Shown one piece after another: positions 8,021-16,499 of a stretch of 64,000 bases of DNA. The stretch lies in the NCBI GenBank assembly GCA_946902875.1, contig OX336340.1:14151566-14215565 (forward strand). The letters are read 5' to 3'. Both the position numbers and the translations under genes were made by a program. Every line of letters starts with the position of its first letter. Position 1 is the first letter of the stretch. The notes under the pieces were generated by a model. That model saw only the letters and a program-made list of their open reading frames with translations. It ran no database searches and had not been told where the DNA came from. Source of the stretch: Nematopogon swammerdamellus. Taxonomy: Eukaryota > Arthropoda > Insecta > Lepidoptera > Adelidae.

Positions 8021-8887
8021 CACTATTCCAGTTTCTCTCAGCTCCTCCATGATTGATATAATTTCGTTTTGGTGGTTGTTGTTGCCGGCGTGCTGCGACG
8101 CGTAGAGTAGACGAAGTCTATCCACCAGCTCGTTTACATCATCCCAATAAATGTAGTCGATTTTAGCTCCATTCTCTCTTTTGTATGTCAGGGACCGCCC
8201 TTCCTTCCCTCTCATATAGTATTTATATTTAACATTTTTATCACTCCGAATGCCCAGCTTGGAATCGAAAAATTTTCGATGTGCGCTAGTGGTGGTGATC
8301 ATTTCAGAGTAATTCTTCACATCTTTTTCTTGCACTATAGAGGTGTTTGGTCGTTTCCTGAATAGCAATTCGAGTAGGCCTGGCGTTGTCTTGTAAAGTC
8401 TATTCGCCACGTGCACAGAGCCTTCGGGGAAATCTATGGGTGAATTTCCCAACATAAGCTTATTTCCACTCAATAGGCGAACTCCAGTTGTAGTATCCAT
8501 CAGTTTCTTCTTGTCGGGATCACCCAGCATTTTGATGTATGTATCTGTGCCATCACTGACTGATAAATTATGCTCATCCACCTCCTCAGCCTCCTCCTCC
8601 TCCTCCTCCTCCTCATATCTTTCTTCCTCCTCCTTGTCCTCATCCTTCTTCTCACTACCATCTTTAGGTTCAATTTTAATTTCCTCCTCCTCCCGCGACT
8701 GCTCCTCCTTTATAGGTCGCAGCTTCGTTAGGCGGCGTAGAGGAATTACAATTGGTTTAAATATTTCGTTTGCAACTCGTTCGGCCGCATCTCTGTTTTG
8801 CTTCAGCAGCTGGTGCTTCCGTCTAATTGCCTCACTTGCAGCATCTATTTGCTGCAGGAGCTGTTTTTCATCCCGAAACTCGGCCAT
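8015..8887 (-). CDS. DUF8207-type Polinton protein with acidic linker
   Basis: 290 residues. The N-terminal 45 residues look helical. Residues about 60-105 are a Glu/Lys run with an almost pure glutamate tract. The C-terminal two thirds contain the conserved block GNKLMLGNSPIDF, KTTPGLLELLF, a central HRKFF segment, then YIYWDDVNELVDRLRLL and AGNNNHQNEIISIMEELRE. This is the domain catalogued as DUF8207 in arthropod and cnidarian Polintons. Function is not established; its constant place in capsid-encoding elements suggests a structural or assembly role. Promoter: TATA at 8940-8946 with TCAGT at 8910-8914. Confidence 0.8.
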   Translation of the reverse strand: MAEFRDEKQLLQQIDAASEAIRRKHQLLKQNRDAAERVANEIFKPIVIPLRRLTKLRPIKEEQSREEEEIKIEPKDGSEKKDEDKEEEERYEEEEEEEEAEEVDEHNLSVSDGTDTYIKMLGDPDKKKLMDTTTGVRLLSGNKLMLGNSPIDFPEGSVHVANRLYKTTPGLLELLFRKRPNTSIVQEKDVKNYSEMITTTSAHRKFFDSKLGIRSDKNVKYKYYMRGKEGRSLTYKRENGAKIDYIYWDDVNELVDRLRLLYASQHAGNNNHQNEIISIMEELRETGIVY

Positions 8888-8909
8888 ATTGAATGATGCT
8901 CGGTGTACG

Positions 8910-8946
8910 ACTGAAGTAGGTTATTCTTATGTACGAGCAATTTATA
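8910..8946 (-). promoter_or_regulatory. Core promoter of the DUF8207 gene (TATA + TCAGT)
   Basis: Minus-strand TATAAAT at 8940-8946 overlaps the ATPase stop codon; the TCAGT initiator is at 8910-8914. The AUG at 8887 gives a leader of about 25 bases. Confidence 0.75.
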
Positions 8947-9634
8947 GACGCACAAAACAATCGAATCCTTTTCGGTATCGACCCTGATCCAGCTCGCTGT
9001 CTTTGTCGATTGTAACAAAGCTGTGTTTTCCATTGCTCCAGCATGCTGAGCACAATTGTCTAAATCGCTCATAAGGCATATCCGTGTTGACGTGGTCGTC
9101 GTATATGTGCCTCAAATTCATTTCATCTTGCCGAAAAATTACCAATAAGTTGGTGTTGTCTCGTACCAAGTGTTTAGGTATGCGGGTGTAGGTCTGGCAG
9201 AGATAGAAACAGTCGACGTCTCTATGTCGCCCCATGGAGAAGAATGCCCTAATGTTGTCTTGATTTTCGCACGCGACGTCGTCGAAGATCATAATCGAGT
9301 TGGCTCGTGCATTTTCCGGCTTGATTACGTCCTCGTGCTCCGAGAAAGGGAAATAGTCCACCCCCTCCACACACTCCAGTAATTTTCTCAAGAATTGATA
9401 TTTTGGCTGATTGAGAGATTTGGAGTACACATATACATTTTCGAATCTCAATCCGTTCAGGTGAGTAAGTAGAGAAAGAAGGGCGTTTGTCTTTCCACAG
9501 TTTGATGGGCCGCAGAATACTGCTCGTACAGTGTTTGGCAATAGTTGACCGTGCCTACTTCTGCGATTATCCTGTTCTACAATCTCATCTAAGTTAATAA
9601 TCGGCAACGTAATTGCCTGTTGCTCAAATTGCAT
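8942..9634 (-). CDS. Genome-packaging ATPase (FtsK/HerA, A32-like)
   Basis: 230 residues from the AUG at 9634; upstream codons have no AUG. Walker A is GPSNCGKT at 42-49 and Walker B is SIMIFDD ending near residue 119. A later CQTYTRIPKHLVRDN segment fits the sensor/arginine region of viral packaging ATPases of the A32 family. The enzyme would drive DNA into preformed capsids. A minus-strand TATAAATA at 9673-9680 lies about 40 bases before the AUG. A degenerate copy of its 5' end sits upstream at 9770-10111. Confidence 0.93.
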   Translation of the reverse strand: MQFEQQAITLPIINLDEIVEQDNRRSRHGQLLPNTVRAVFCGPSNCGKTNALLSLLTHLNGLRFENVYVYSKSLNQPKYQFLRKLLECVEGVDYFPFSEHEDVIKPENARANSIMIFDDVACENQDNIRAFFSMGRHRDVDCFYLCQTYTRIPKHLVRDNTNLLVIFRQDEMNLRHIYDDHVNTDMPYERFRQLCSACWSNGKHSFVTIDKDSELDQGRYRKGFDCFVRL

Positions 9635-9672
9635 CTTGATTACGACTAATGCGATGTTGCAACAATGCAACG

Positions 9673-9680
9673 TATTTATA
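9673..9680 (-). promoter_or_regulatory. TATA box of the ATPase gene
   Basis: TATAAATA on the minus strand, about 40 bases before the AUG at 9634. The initiator here is less clear (CATTAG near 9645-9650) than at the other genes. Confidence 0.55.
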
Positions 9681-9769
9681 GCGAAGCATTTGCCCTCTCC
9701 AGGTAGTCATCTTTGGTGTGCGACTTCTGAGAACAAACATACTACATTAGATATTGGAAACACACAATA

Positions 9770-10111
9770 TTAGAAATTAGATATTGAAACATGCAAAGTA
9801 TACCAGCATATAGTAGGTTTATATGTATAGTAGGTATGTATATATAGTAGGTAATATCTCACCTCAGTCAATCTATAGTGACCCCACGGCAGCGTGTCGG
9901 TGGTGTTGGGCAGCAGACATTTCTTGTCATCGTATAATGCTTTGGGATGGGTGATGAGGGTGAGAAGCGCATTGGTCTTCCCGGAATTACTCGGTCCACA
10001 GAAACTATTAGGTAATAACTGCCCATGACGTCTTCTTCTGCAATTTTCATGCTCTACAATACCATCCAAATTCATCACTGGCAAAGTTGACACTTGTTCC
10101 TCAAACCGCAG
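9770..10111 (-). pseudogene. Chimeric duplicate: ATPase 5' end joined to polymerase 3' end
   Basis: One open frame reads first like the ATPase N-terminus (STLPVMNLDGIVE, then GPSNSGKT Walker A). It lacks about four codons just before the Walker motif, and the original start codon position is CTG. After the Walker region it switches to a copy of the DNA polymerase C-terminus (DDKKCLLPNTTDTLPWGHY, compare [19 protein letters not shown] in the true gene). The order polymerase, partial ATPase/polymerase tail, ATPase is what a tandem duplication spanning the polymerase-ATPase junction would leave. A functional product is unlikely because the ATPase part ends just after Walker A. Confidence 0.8.
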
Positions 10112-10142
10112 ACTAACCCTTGTAGTTAATAAGTGTAGTTAT

Positions 10143-13100
10143 TTAAAGATTGCTGATTTCATCCACGAACTTATAGTGCCCCCATGGCACTGTGTCAGTT
10201 GTACCCGGCAACAAGCGTCTCTTATCGTCGTGGGGGCTCAGTGCAATTTTGTGCTGTCTTATGGTTTGCACCTCATGAAGTTTCGAACGGAAGAGGTATT
10301 GATGCCTTTGCTGAGTCACATTCTGTTGAAGGCACTGGACATAATCAGCAAAAGTGATTGTTTGTTTCACAACCCCGGCCTTTACACCTTTAGCTTTTTT
10401 CATGCTATCAACCCCCTCGATGCGTACGCTATACATCTTGCTGCGTAATCCAATAAACTCCGTCATTATTCGACCATTGCATTCATCCTTCATTAGCCCC
10501 ACGATTTTCTTGTTGGCTTGTGGCATGTTATATGCGTTGTCGGTCGGGTAGTCTGATGTATCAAAATATTGAATATCTCGCTTGATGTCTTCGTAAATGT
10601 CTGGGCAGCGTACTTCATAAATTAAACTGTCGGTATCTGTGTAGAGAAGCTTGGCGCGATCTTGGAATGCTGGCCTCATGTATCCATAGTGGAAATTATA
10701 AACACAGGTTTTGGAGAGATCCAGCACACTGAAGCCAACATATATGGGCTTATTGAGAAGCACTTCGGTCTTATTTAATTGCACTGCAACCAGATTCTCA
10801 GTGAAAATGGCGCGGCTGTGGAAGTTTGGTCGAGCTATAAGCGCTTCTGCTCCGGCTCTCCCTGCCCACTTTGTCACGAGCTTTACATCAACCCGCTTTC
10901 TCACGTTCTCCATGGTTTTACCAAATACTGCGTTATTCATTAATTTGAAGAGGTTTTTCTCGAATTCGTTTTTGGCCCGCTTTCGCATCTCGGTGTTGAG
11001 ATCAATGTAACTCTTCAGCCAAGGCTTCTGCCTGAAGATAAGAACACGATGCACCTTGACGAGTTCAACACCATACTTTACTGCTTGTTTTAAGTTTCGG
11101 TAGTGCACGACATAGTGAGACTTGGGTGAGAGTGTTGTTAAGAGCTTTGACTCCTTCGAACCTGGTGGTGTTTTCTGTTCGGGGCAGAGGGGGAAATCGC
11201 TGTGAGAATCATGGAGCCCCTCGGGATATTTCAAATCGACCTCTAATATGTACCCAAAGAATGAATCATTGGAAATGTTCCAATCAACGGTTTCAGGATG
11301 TTCAGCCCATCGGAACCCACCATACGGTAGATATTGCGTCATGGCCCAGCCGTAGAGGTTGTTCACATCATAGTACATGAGATATTTGGAGTCTTCTTGT
11401 GGGTTGAAGTTCGTCATATACTTATTGTTGGCTTTGGCGTATCGATTGCTGCATTGGCTGACTCCTCCTCGGATTCCACGTTCAATGAACATCAACATGT
11501 CCACATCAGTGAGAAGTTCAAGCTGCATTTTTGTATATTTTAGCATAGCATCCCACGTGAGTCCAGGTGTTGTGTAGTAGTGTGCTGGGTCCAGACCATA
11601 GGCTTCGAGGCAGTGTACGCGGAAATTCTCAAAGACATCGGCGAGAAGCAAAACATCAGTCTTGAGGTAGAGGTCTGAATACTCGCCCAAAGAGCTGATT
11701 CCGAATTTTCTCCACACATTCTTTGCGTGCTCGTAGTCGTCATCGGAAATGTTGGAGTTGGTCAATTGGCTGTAAAATTGATCCTGTGGTGGTAGTTCCT
11801 TGACCGTCTCTAGCTTGTCCCATGAATCGAGGAACTCATAGGGAAAAACCCCCTTTCTCGTCAGCAGTTTGAAAAGCTCGACATCTAGATGTTGGAATTC
11901 TTGTTTCACAATCTTCAGCTCAGTGAGGTAGGATGCTAATTTATCCAGCGATGATGCCATGAAGCGTAGCGAGTCTATGAAACGGAAGGCGATGTCGCTA
12001 CCCTTCACGTGCTTGGTGAATGATATGTAGCGCTCCATGTTGAGGGGTAGGAGATCGATGCGACCATCAAAGCTGGCTAGCATCTTGACAATGAAGTGGG
12101 CGTCATATCCGCTCAGATTGTGAAATACAACTGGAATGGTACGTGAATCCTGGTAGTTGAGGTTGCATGACTCGTGGGCTGGACCGCGATATTTACCCGT
12201 CAGGTGGCAGTGGTCTCGGACTGTAGGCTCGTCATTAAATTTTTTTTCACATATATGGCAGGATGTTGCATGGAGAAACTGCCACTCTTGTTGGGTGGTG
12301 AGCGGATCCATAGGCAGCGGGCACCAGAACACCGTTTCAACATCCTCGGCCAACTGCGTGAGCTCTTGCATGAACCACTCAGCAGGATTTTCACCGCGAT
12401 AGCTACGATAGCAGGAGAGAGTGTCATCATAGCTACACTTCAGGTAGTATCCAATGCTAAAGGCCTCGTGAATTTGGCAAACTTTAGTCTTATTCGTGCT
12501 CTGGTCTTGCTGCTTAACCTTCTTCAATAGGCACTCAAAGTCCGCATAAATAATAAATGGGACTTTTTCTTTGTTTTTAAAGTTGTTAAATTTAAGTATG
12601 TTGTTCTTGACAGTCGGAAGCGACACCCGGCACTTGTTCATTTTACTGCAATCAATTTCATGAATTTGCAACTTTTCCACGCTGTAAAAATAGTGTAAGC
12701 AGCGGTCGCAGATATGCTTTGCCACCTTCTTTTTTGATAGTTGCCGGTTAACGAGCCGCGATAGGTTTTTAATCCACACATAGTGGAACTTGGGTGCTTC
12801 GTCGTACATGCTCTCATCACTCTCTTCTTCATCGGGGTATTCGTCACCATCCAGGAGCAGCAGATTCACGTGTTGATTTTTCTTTGAGGCAGTAAGGTGA
12901 ACTGGTGCAACCTTCAACCGTCGTTGCAGCATGTACACGTTGATGGAGATATCATTCTGCTTCTCAAACTTGGCCACATCCTTCAGCTTTACGGGGAACT
13001 CAATGCCTTTGAAATTTAGTTCATTCTCATACCTCTTATAAAGTGCCACACGATTAGGATTACGGTCGGCCGGATGCAATGCAGATAGTATCGCCCACTT

Positions 13101-13874
13101 AAAACATTGATTGTCAGCATTTTTCACGTTGATACACGCCTCTTTCAGTTTGATGGAGTCTGGGAGTTCGATGAAGGAGCTGCCACGCATCGGGTTATAC
13201 CGATTCACATTGATGGTGAGGCTTACGATTGAGTTGAGTGTCCAGCCAGAGTCTTTTTCTTGAAACTCCTCCATGTCCTTGAGAATGGGCTGACGGATGT
13301 GATGTATGAAGTAATCGGTGAGGTTCGTGGATTTAAATACAGCTGCGTTTTTCGTATTGAAATATTTCGTTTCAATAATCTCCGCACCATCGCTGCAAAC
13401 TTTTCGGTACTCTGCTGTGAGCACGCAGTTTATTTTTAAAGCATTGTCACGCTTTAATGCGTTCTTGACGCGCGGTTCCAACATGGCTTGAGCATCATCC
13501 AAAAACAAAGTAATCTCCTTATGCTTCAGGTTGGCAATCAAACCAGTGCGCACACGTTGGTCGAACGCCGATGTCAGATCCTGCCAGCGGACTCGGTCAC
13601 TGCGGCGCTCTCGCCGACCCAGGCGTCCACCCCCCTTTAACAGCGCCTCAAGCTTAAATTGAATGCACTTTATCTGTCCGATGCACTTTAGGTATCTTTG
13701 CTTCTCACCAACAGATGAGTCTTGATCCCGTAGGAATCGTCTGAGGAGTCGCAAACTCACTGTGCCGTGCTGCACCCACTTTTTAATGATTTCCGGTTTC
13801 TGACGACATTGAGCCAAAAACTCAAAGGCGCGACCCATCAGCTTGACAGTATTGTCGCACTGTTCGATTGACAT
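10143..13874 (-). CDS. Protein-primed family B DNA polymerase
   Basis: 1243 residues from the AUG at 13874; the longer frame to 13949 has no AUG. In order: an N-terminal region of about 440 residues with an [14 protein letters not shown] segment near 258 and a [21 protein letters not shown] zinc-finger-like motif; exonuclease I with YADFE near 445; an HNH/endonuclease-VII-like cysteine-histidine cluster ([25 protein letters not shown]) at about 539-572; exonuclease II (NLSGYD) near 589; motif A (YYDVNNLYG) near 835; motif B ([11 protein letters not shown]) near 980; and motif C (YTDTDS) near 1082. All polymerase and proofreading aspartates looked for are present. It would replicate the linear element from a protein primer. 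It is the largest and most 5' gene of the minus-strand series. Confidence 0.96.
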   Translation of the reverse strand: MSIEQCDNTVKLMGRAFEFLAQCRQKPEIIKKWVQHGTVSLRLLRRFLRDQDSSVGEKQRYLKCIGQIKCIQFKLEALLKGGGRLGRRERRSDRVRWQDLTSAFDQRVRTGLIANLKHKEITLFLDDAQAMLEPRVKNALKRDNALKINCVLTAEYRKVCSDGAEIIETKYFNTKNAAVFKSTNLTDYFIHHIRQPILKDMEEFQEKDSGWTLNSIVSLTINVNRYNPMRGSSFIELPDSIKLKEACINVKNADNQCFKWAILSALHPADRNPNRVALYKRYENELNFKGIEFPVKLKDVAKFEKQNDISINVYMLQRRLKVAPVHLTASKKNQHVNLLLLDGDEYPDEEESDESMYDEAPKFHYVWIKNLSRLVNRQLSKKKVAKHICDRCLHYFYSVEKLQIHEIDCSKMNKCRVSLPTVKNNILKFNNFKNKEKVPFIIYADFECLLKKVKQQDQSTNKTKVCQIHEAFSIGYYLKCSYDDTLSCYRSYRGENPAEWFMQELTQLAEDVETVFWCPLPMDPLTTQQEWQFLHATSCHICEKKFNDEPTVRDHCHLTGKYRGPAHESCNLNYQDSRTIPVVFHNLSGYDAHFIVKMLASFDGRIDLLPLNMERYISFTKHVKGSDIAFRFIDSLRFMASSLDKLASYLTELKIVKQEFQHLDVELFKLLTRKGVFPYEFLDSWDKLETVKELPPQDQFYSQLTNSNISDDDYEHAKNVWRKFGISSLGEYSDLYLKTDVLLLADVFENFRVHCLEAYGLDPAHYYTTPGLTWDAMLKYTKMQLELLTDVDMLMFIERGIRGGVSQCSNRYAKANNKYMTNFNPQEDSKYLMYYDVNNLYGWAMTQYLPYGGFRWAEHPETVDWNISNDSFFGYILEVDLKYPEGLHDSHSDFPLCPEQKTPPGSKESKLLTTLSPKSHYVVHYRNLKQAVKYGVELVKVHRVLIFRQKPWLKSYIDLNTEMRKRAKNEFEKNLFKLMNNAVFGKTMENVRKRVDVKLVTKWAGRAGAEALIARPNFHSRAIFTENLVAVQLNKTEVLLNKPIYVGFSVLDLSKTCVYNFHYGYMRPAFQDRAKLLYTDTDSLIYEVRCPDIYEDIKRDIQYFDTSDYPTDNAYNMPQANKKIVGLMKDECNGRIMTEFIGLRSKMYSVRIEGVDSMKKAKGVKAGVVKQTITFADYVQCLQQNVTQQRHQYLFRSKLHEVQTIRQHKIALSPHDDKRRLLPGTTDTVPWGHYKFVDEISNL

Positions 13875-13967
13875 GATGATTATGCTTGAAACTCTAATAG
13901 GTATACTGTGGGATCCCAACGCGTTGAAGACTGCAATCGTTATGGTCAACTCAGTGAAATAGTTTCT

Positions 13968-13975
13968 CTTTTATA
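13968..13975 (-). promoter_or_regulatory. TATA box of the polymerase gene
   Basis: TATAAAAG on the minus strand about 95 bases before the AUG at 13874. A TCACT initiator-like motif lies near 13951-13956. Confidence 0.55.
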
Positions 13976-14351
13976 TTACTCGCAACAATAGCTCATTGGG
14001 GTTGGGATCAATATATCGGGAAACATTTAGGCGGAAATGGTTAAAACAACTTATCATATTCTTTTATGCTTGAAAAGGTGTATTAGTCAACTAATGGACT
14101 GTCGGTTCATCCGAAATTTTTTTTTTGCCAACCGACTCAATACCTAGCCGCCAACAAAAGAGCACTTGTGAAGAATGAAAAAGGTATATCTACCTAAGGC
14201 GTCCATCTGGTCTGTTATCTATTTGATTTGAGTTAGCACCATTGTTACATTATCATATCTACCTAAGGGTAGACCGGGCAGGATCTACCTGAGATGGGGC
14301 CTGGCGCCGAAGCTTTACAAGCGCAATTGTTCAGCCGGAAGCCGGAGCCGG

Positions 14352-14535
14352 TGGGGTAGCACGTTAAATTTATTAACATTTTTATTAGGTAATAATTACT
14401 CCAATTAACTACTCTATTAAACTGATATGAAACTTAGGCGGTAATATTTCTAAAAATTATTTTGATTGCTCCAATTAAAACAAGAATTACATTTATTGAA
14501 GTTTTATTAGGTACCTATTAATTATCCCCATTAAC
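14352..14535 (+). repeat. Direct repeat in the Polinton, copy 1
   Basis: AT-rich block of about 180 bp beginning GGGGTAGCACGTTAAATT. Copy 2 is at 14677-14853; most bases match, including CTCTATTAAACTGATATGAA. It could be an origin or enhancer duplicate; nothing in the sequence settles this. Confidence 0.8.
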
Positions 14536-14676
14536 CTGATAAGACCCTTAGCCTACAGAAAACGTTCAACGAGCCAACATTTCCGAGAGTTGGTGGATGA
14601 CTCAAGGTTCGGGTAGCATGATACCGGATTCGGGAATCATGAATTGGAGCCCAGGGGGTGGGGAGGGTAGCGGGGG

Positions 14677-14853
14677 TGGGGTGGCACGCTAAATTAATAA
14701 TTTTTTTTATTAGGTATTAATTACCCCAATTAACTACTCTATTAAACTGATATGAAGCTTAGGCGGTAACATTTCTAAAAATTATTTTAATTACTCCAAT
14801 TAAAACGAGAATTACATTTATTGACGTTTTATTAGGTATTAATTACCCCAACT
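14677..14853 (+). repeat. Direct repeat in the Polinton, copy 2
   Basis: Second copy of the AT-rich block, 325 bp after the first in the same orientation. It begins GGGGTGGCACGCTAAATT. Confidence 0.8.
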
Positions 14854-14940
14854 AGGCGGGAGAGATCCTGTATCCTCACGTAGTGTGAGTTCGGTGACTC
14901 ATCGACTTCATCATGGTAAAATTCTAAAGATATTGAGTCA

Positions 14941-15654
14941 GCCATGTCTGCATTCCTACACCATTAGGCTCCAACCTACCTGACTGACGATGCCTCAGTC
15001 ATGCTGAGTATGAATACATTTCGCAGTACATTGTTACGTTATCTTTAATGGGTAGGGGGGTAAGTCGTTCCTGCAGGTTGCTACAGGTTAAAACCTGCCA
15101 CCCGATGTCACGTCACGACAAATGGCGTCACGTCTCTACAGGTAAAATTCCAAAGATACTGAGTCAGCCGCGGAGAACGGGCGGGGAGGCAGGGGGCGGG
15201 GAAGCGCTCGGACGATACTGCGGAGGGGTGGCAGAGGCGGCGGATGGTGGTAGGGGCGGGGTGGGGTAGGGGGTAGGGGCGAAGCCTCGGTGCATGTGGA
15301 ACCATGCTGGTGGGGTGCAGCACCCTGGAGCTGAACCATGACTCCGAAGGCCTACGTACGCCTCAAATGGATGGGGCGCAGCACCCTGACCTAGCACCCT
15401 GGACCTGAACCCTGAATCTGGAACCCTGAATCCTGAATCCTAAGGCCTGAATCCTGAATCCGAAAGTCTGAACCCTGAATCCGAAGGCCTACGTACACCC
15501 TCCAAATTGATGGGGCGCAGCACCCTGACCTGACACCCTGGAGCTGAACCCTGACTTCGAAGCCCTACGTACACCCCAAATTAGGCCACGCCCCCTGATT
15601 CTCGGACTTAGAAAAATCACGAGTGTGTGCTCGGAGCCCCCTACATACCCTACT
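14941..15654 (-). repeat. Polinton right terminal inverted repeat
   Basis: Reverse complement of 1395-2103. The outermost 300-400 bp match nearly perfectly. The GC-rich part near 15165-15270 differs from the left copy by substitutions and indels, so the two ends have not been fully homogenised. Confidence 0.93.
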
Positions 15655-15660
15655 GCCCAG
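15655..15660. repeat. Polinton target-site duplication, right copy
   Basis: GCCCAG immediately after the right terminus, identical to 1389-1394. Confidence 0.93.
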
Positions 15661-16150
15661 GTTTCGACAATTTTATCCCTCATGCATGGCTCAACCAACG
15701 ATGTTGTCAATATAGAATTTCGCTAGATTGTATTGTAGGAATTACAACTGAAACCAGGTAATTTTAATGAAAAAATTCTCTTACAATTATATGTTTCCGA
15801 CATATTAAATTTTTTAAACATTTTCACACGTGTTTTGGAAAAAAACATTCACGACTTTTACAATTCTGGCCCTATTATGATGCTGTCTAAAGAAACATGT
15901 CTTGTAATTGATCAATCTTCAGTATAAGATAGTAAGAATCTAGTTAAATTCAGTATTTACAGAGATAGTGTCCTTTACGACACCCTTAAATTGGTTGTGT
16001 TGTCTGTTACGACCGAGGAAAACAAAATAAAGATACAACTCATTGGACATAGGACCAATGTTTGTAAAAATTCATATATGTTATTTTGGTGTAACAGCAA
16101 TAAATCGATTGAGTAAACGATATTATATTCTATCGAAGAAAGGAAGTCTT
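15661..16150. other. Right flank of the Polinton without a supported gene
   Basis: AT-rich sequence with no recognisable ORF, RNA gene or element boundary. Confidence 0.4.
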
Positions 16151-16490
16151 TAAGGGCGAGGCCCGAAGGCGGAAGAGGGTTTTTGGTTTACCTGAACGCA
16201 GCTCGGCCTTCGGCCTCGCACTTAGTTCCTTCCCTTCTTCCAGAAGTTTTATCGTCTTCCTGAACGCAGCTCGGCCTTCGGCCTCGCCCTTACTTACTTC
16301 CTTTATTTGAGAAAGGTTTGTCGTTTACCTGAAAGCAGCTCGGCCTTCGGCCTCGCCCTTAGTTAGTTACTTTCTTTGAGAAGGTTTATCGATTACCTTA
16401 ACGCAGCTCGGCCTTCGGCCTCGCCCTTAGTTACTTACATTCTTCTTTGGAATACGGATTTCACGCGAGCGAAGCCGCGGGCAACAGCTA
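16151..16490 (+). repeat. Tandem repeat of about 69 bp with an inverted first unit
   Basis: Four units start at about 16190, 16258, 16327 and 16396. Each contains GCAGCTCGGCCTTCGGCCTC followed by GCCCTTAGTTACTT-like sequence. At 16151-16170 the same core lies in the opposite orientation. The block ends with GCGAGCGAAGCCGCGGGCAA, CAGCTAGT, a tail common at the ends of lepidopteran repeats, so the whole may be the end of a larger transposon. Confidence 0.75.
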
Positions 16491-16499
16491 GTAAACAAT

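Larger units (their letters stand above)
13976..14940. other. Non-coding region of the Polinton with a long direct repeat
   Basis: No ORF of note between the polymerase promoter and the right inverted repeat. Several copies of a short ATCTACCTAAG-like motif occur at about 14187-14290. Two GC-rich patches lie around 14325-14355 and 14650-14690. Confidence 0.6.
1395..15654. mobile_element. Complete Polinton/Maverick (adintovirus-like) element
   Basis: A 14,260-bp element starting AGTAGGGTATG and ending CATACCCTACT, with terminal inverted repeats of about 710 bp and a 6-bp target duplication. It carries the full Polinton core set: protein-primed DNA polymerase B, retroviral-type integrase with chromodomain, packaging ATPase, adenain-like protease, double-jelly-roll major capsid protein and penton. 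It also carries a PLA2/membrane protein, a DUF8207 protein, a fibre-like coiled-coil protein and a BIR-domain cargo gene. All core frames are open over their conserved domains. The protease lacks an AUG start, and a partial ATPase/polymerase duplicate is degenerate. Elements of this class are viewed as endogenous forms of midsize dsDNA viruses. The open frames and matching ends imply recent integration; virion formation is inference. Confidence 0.97.
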
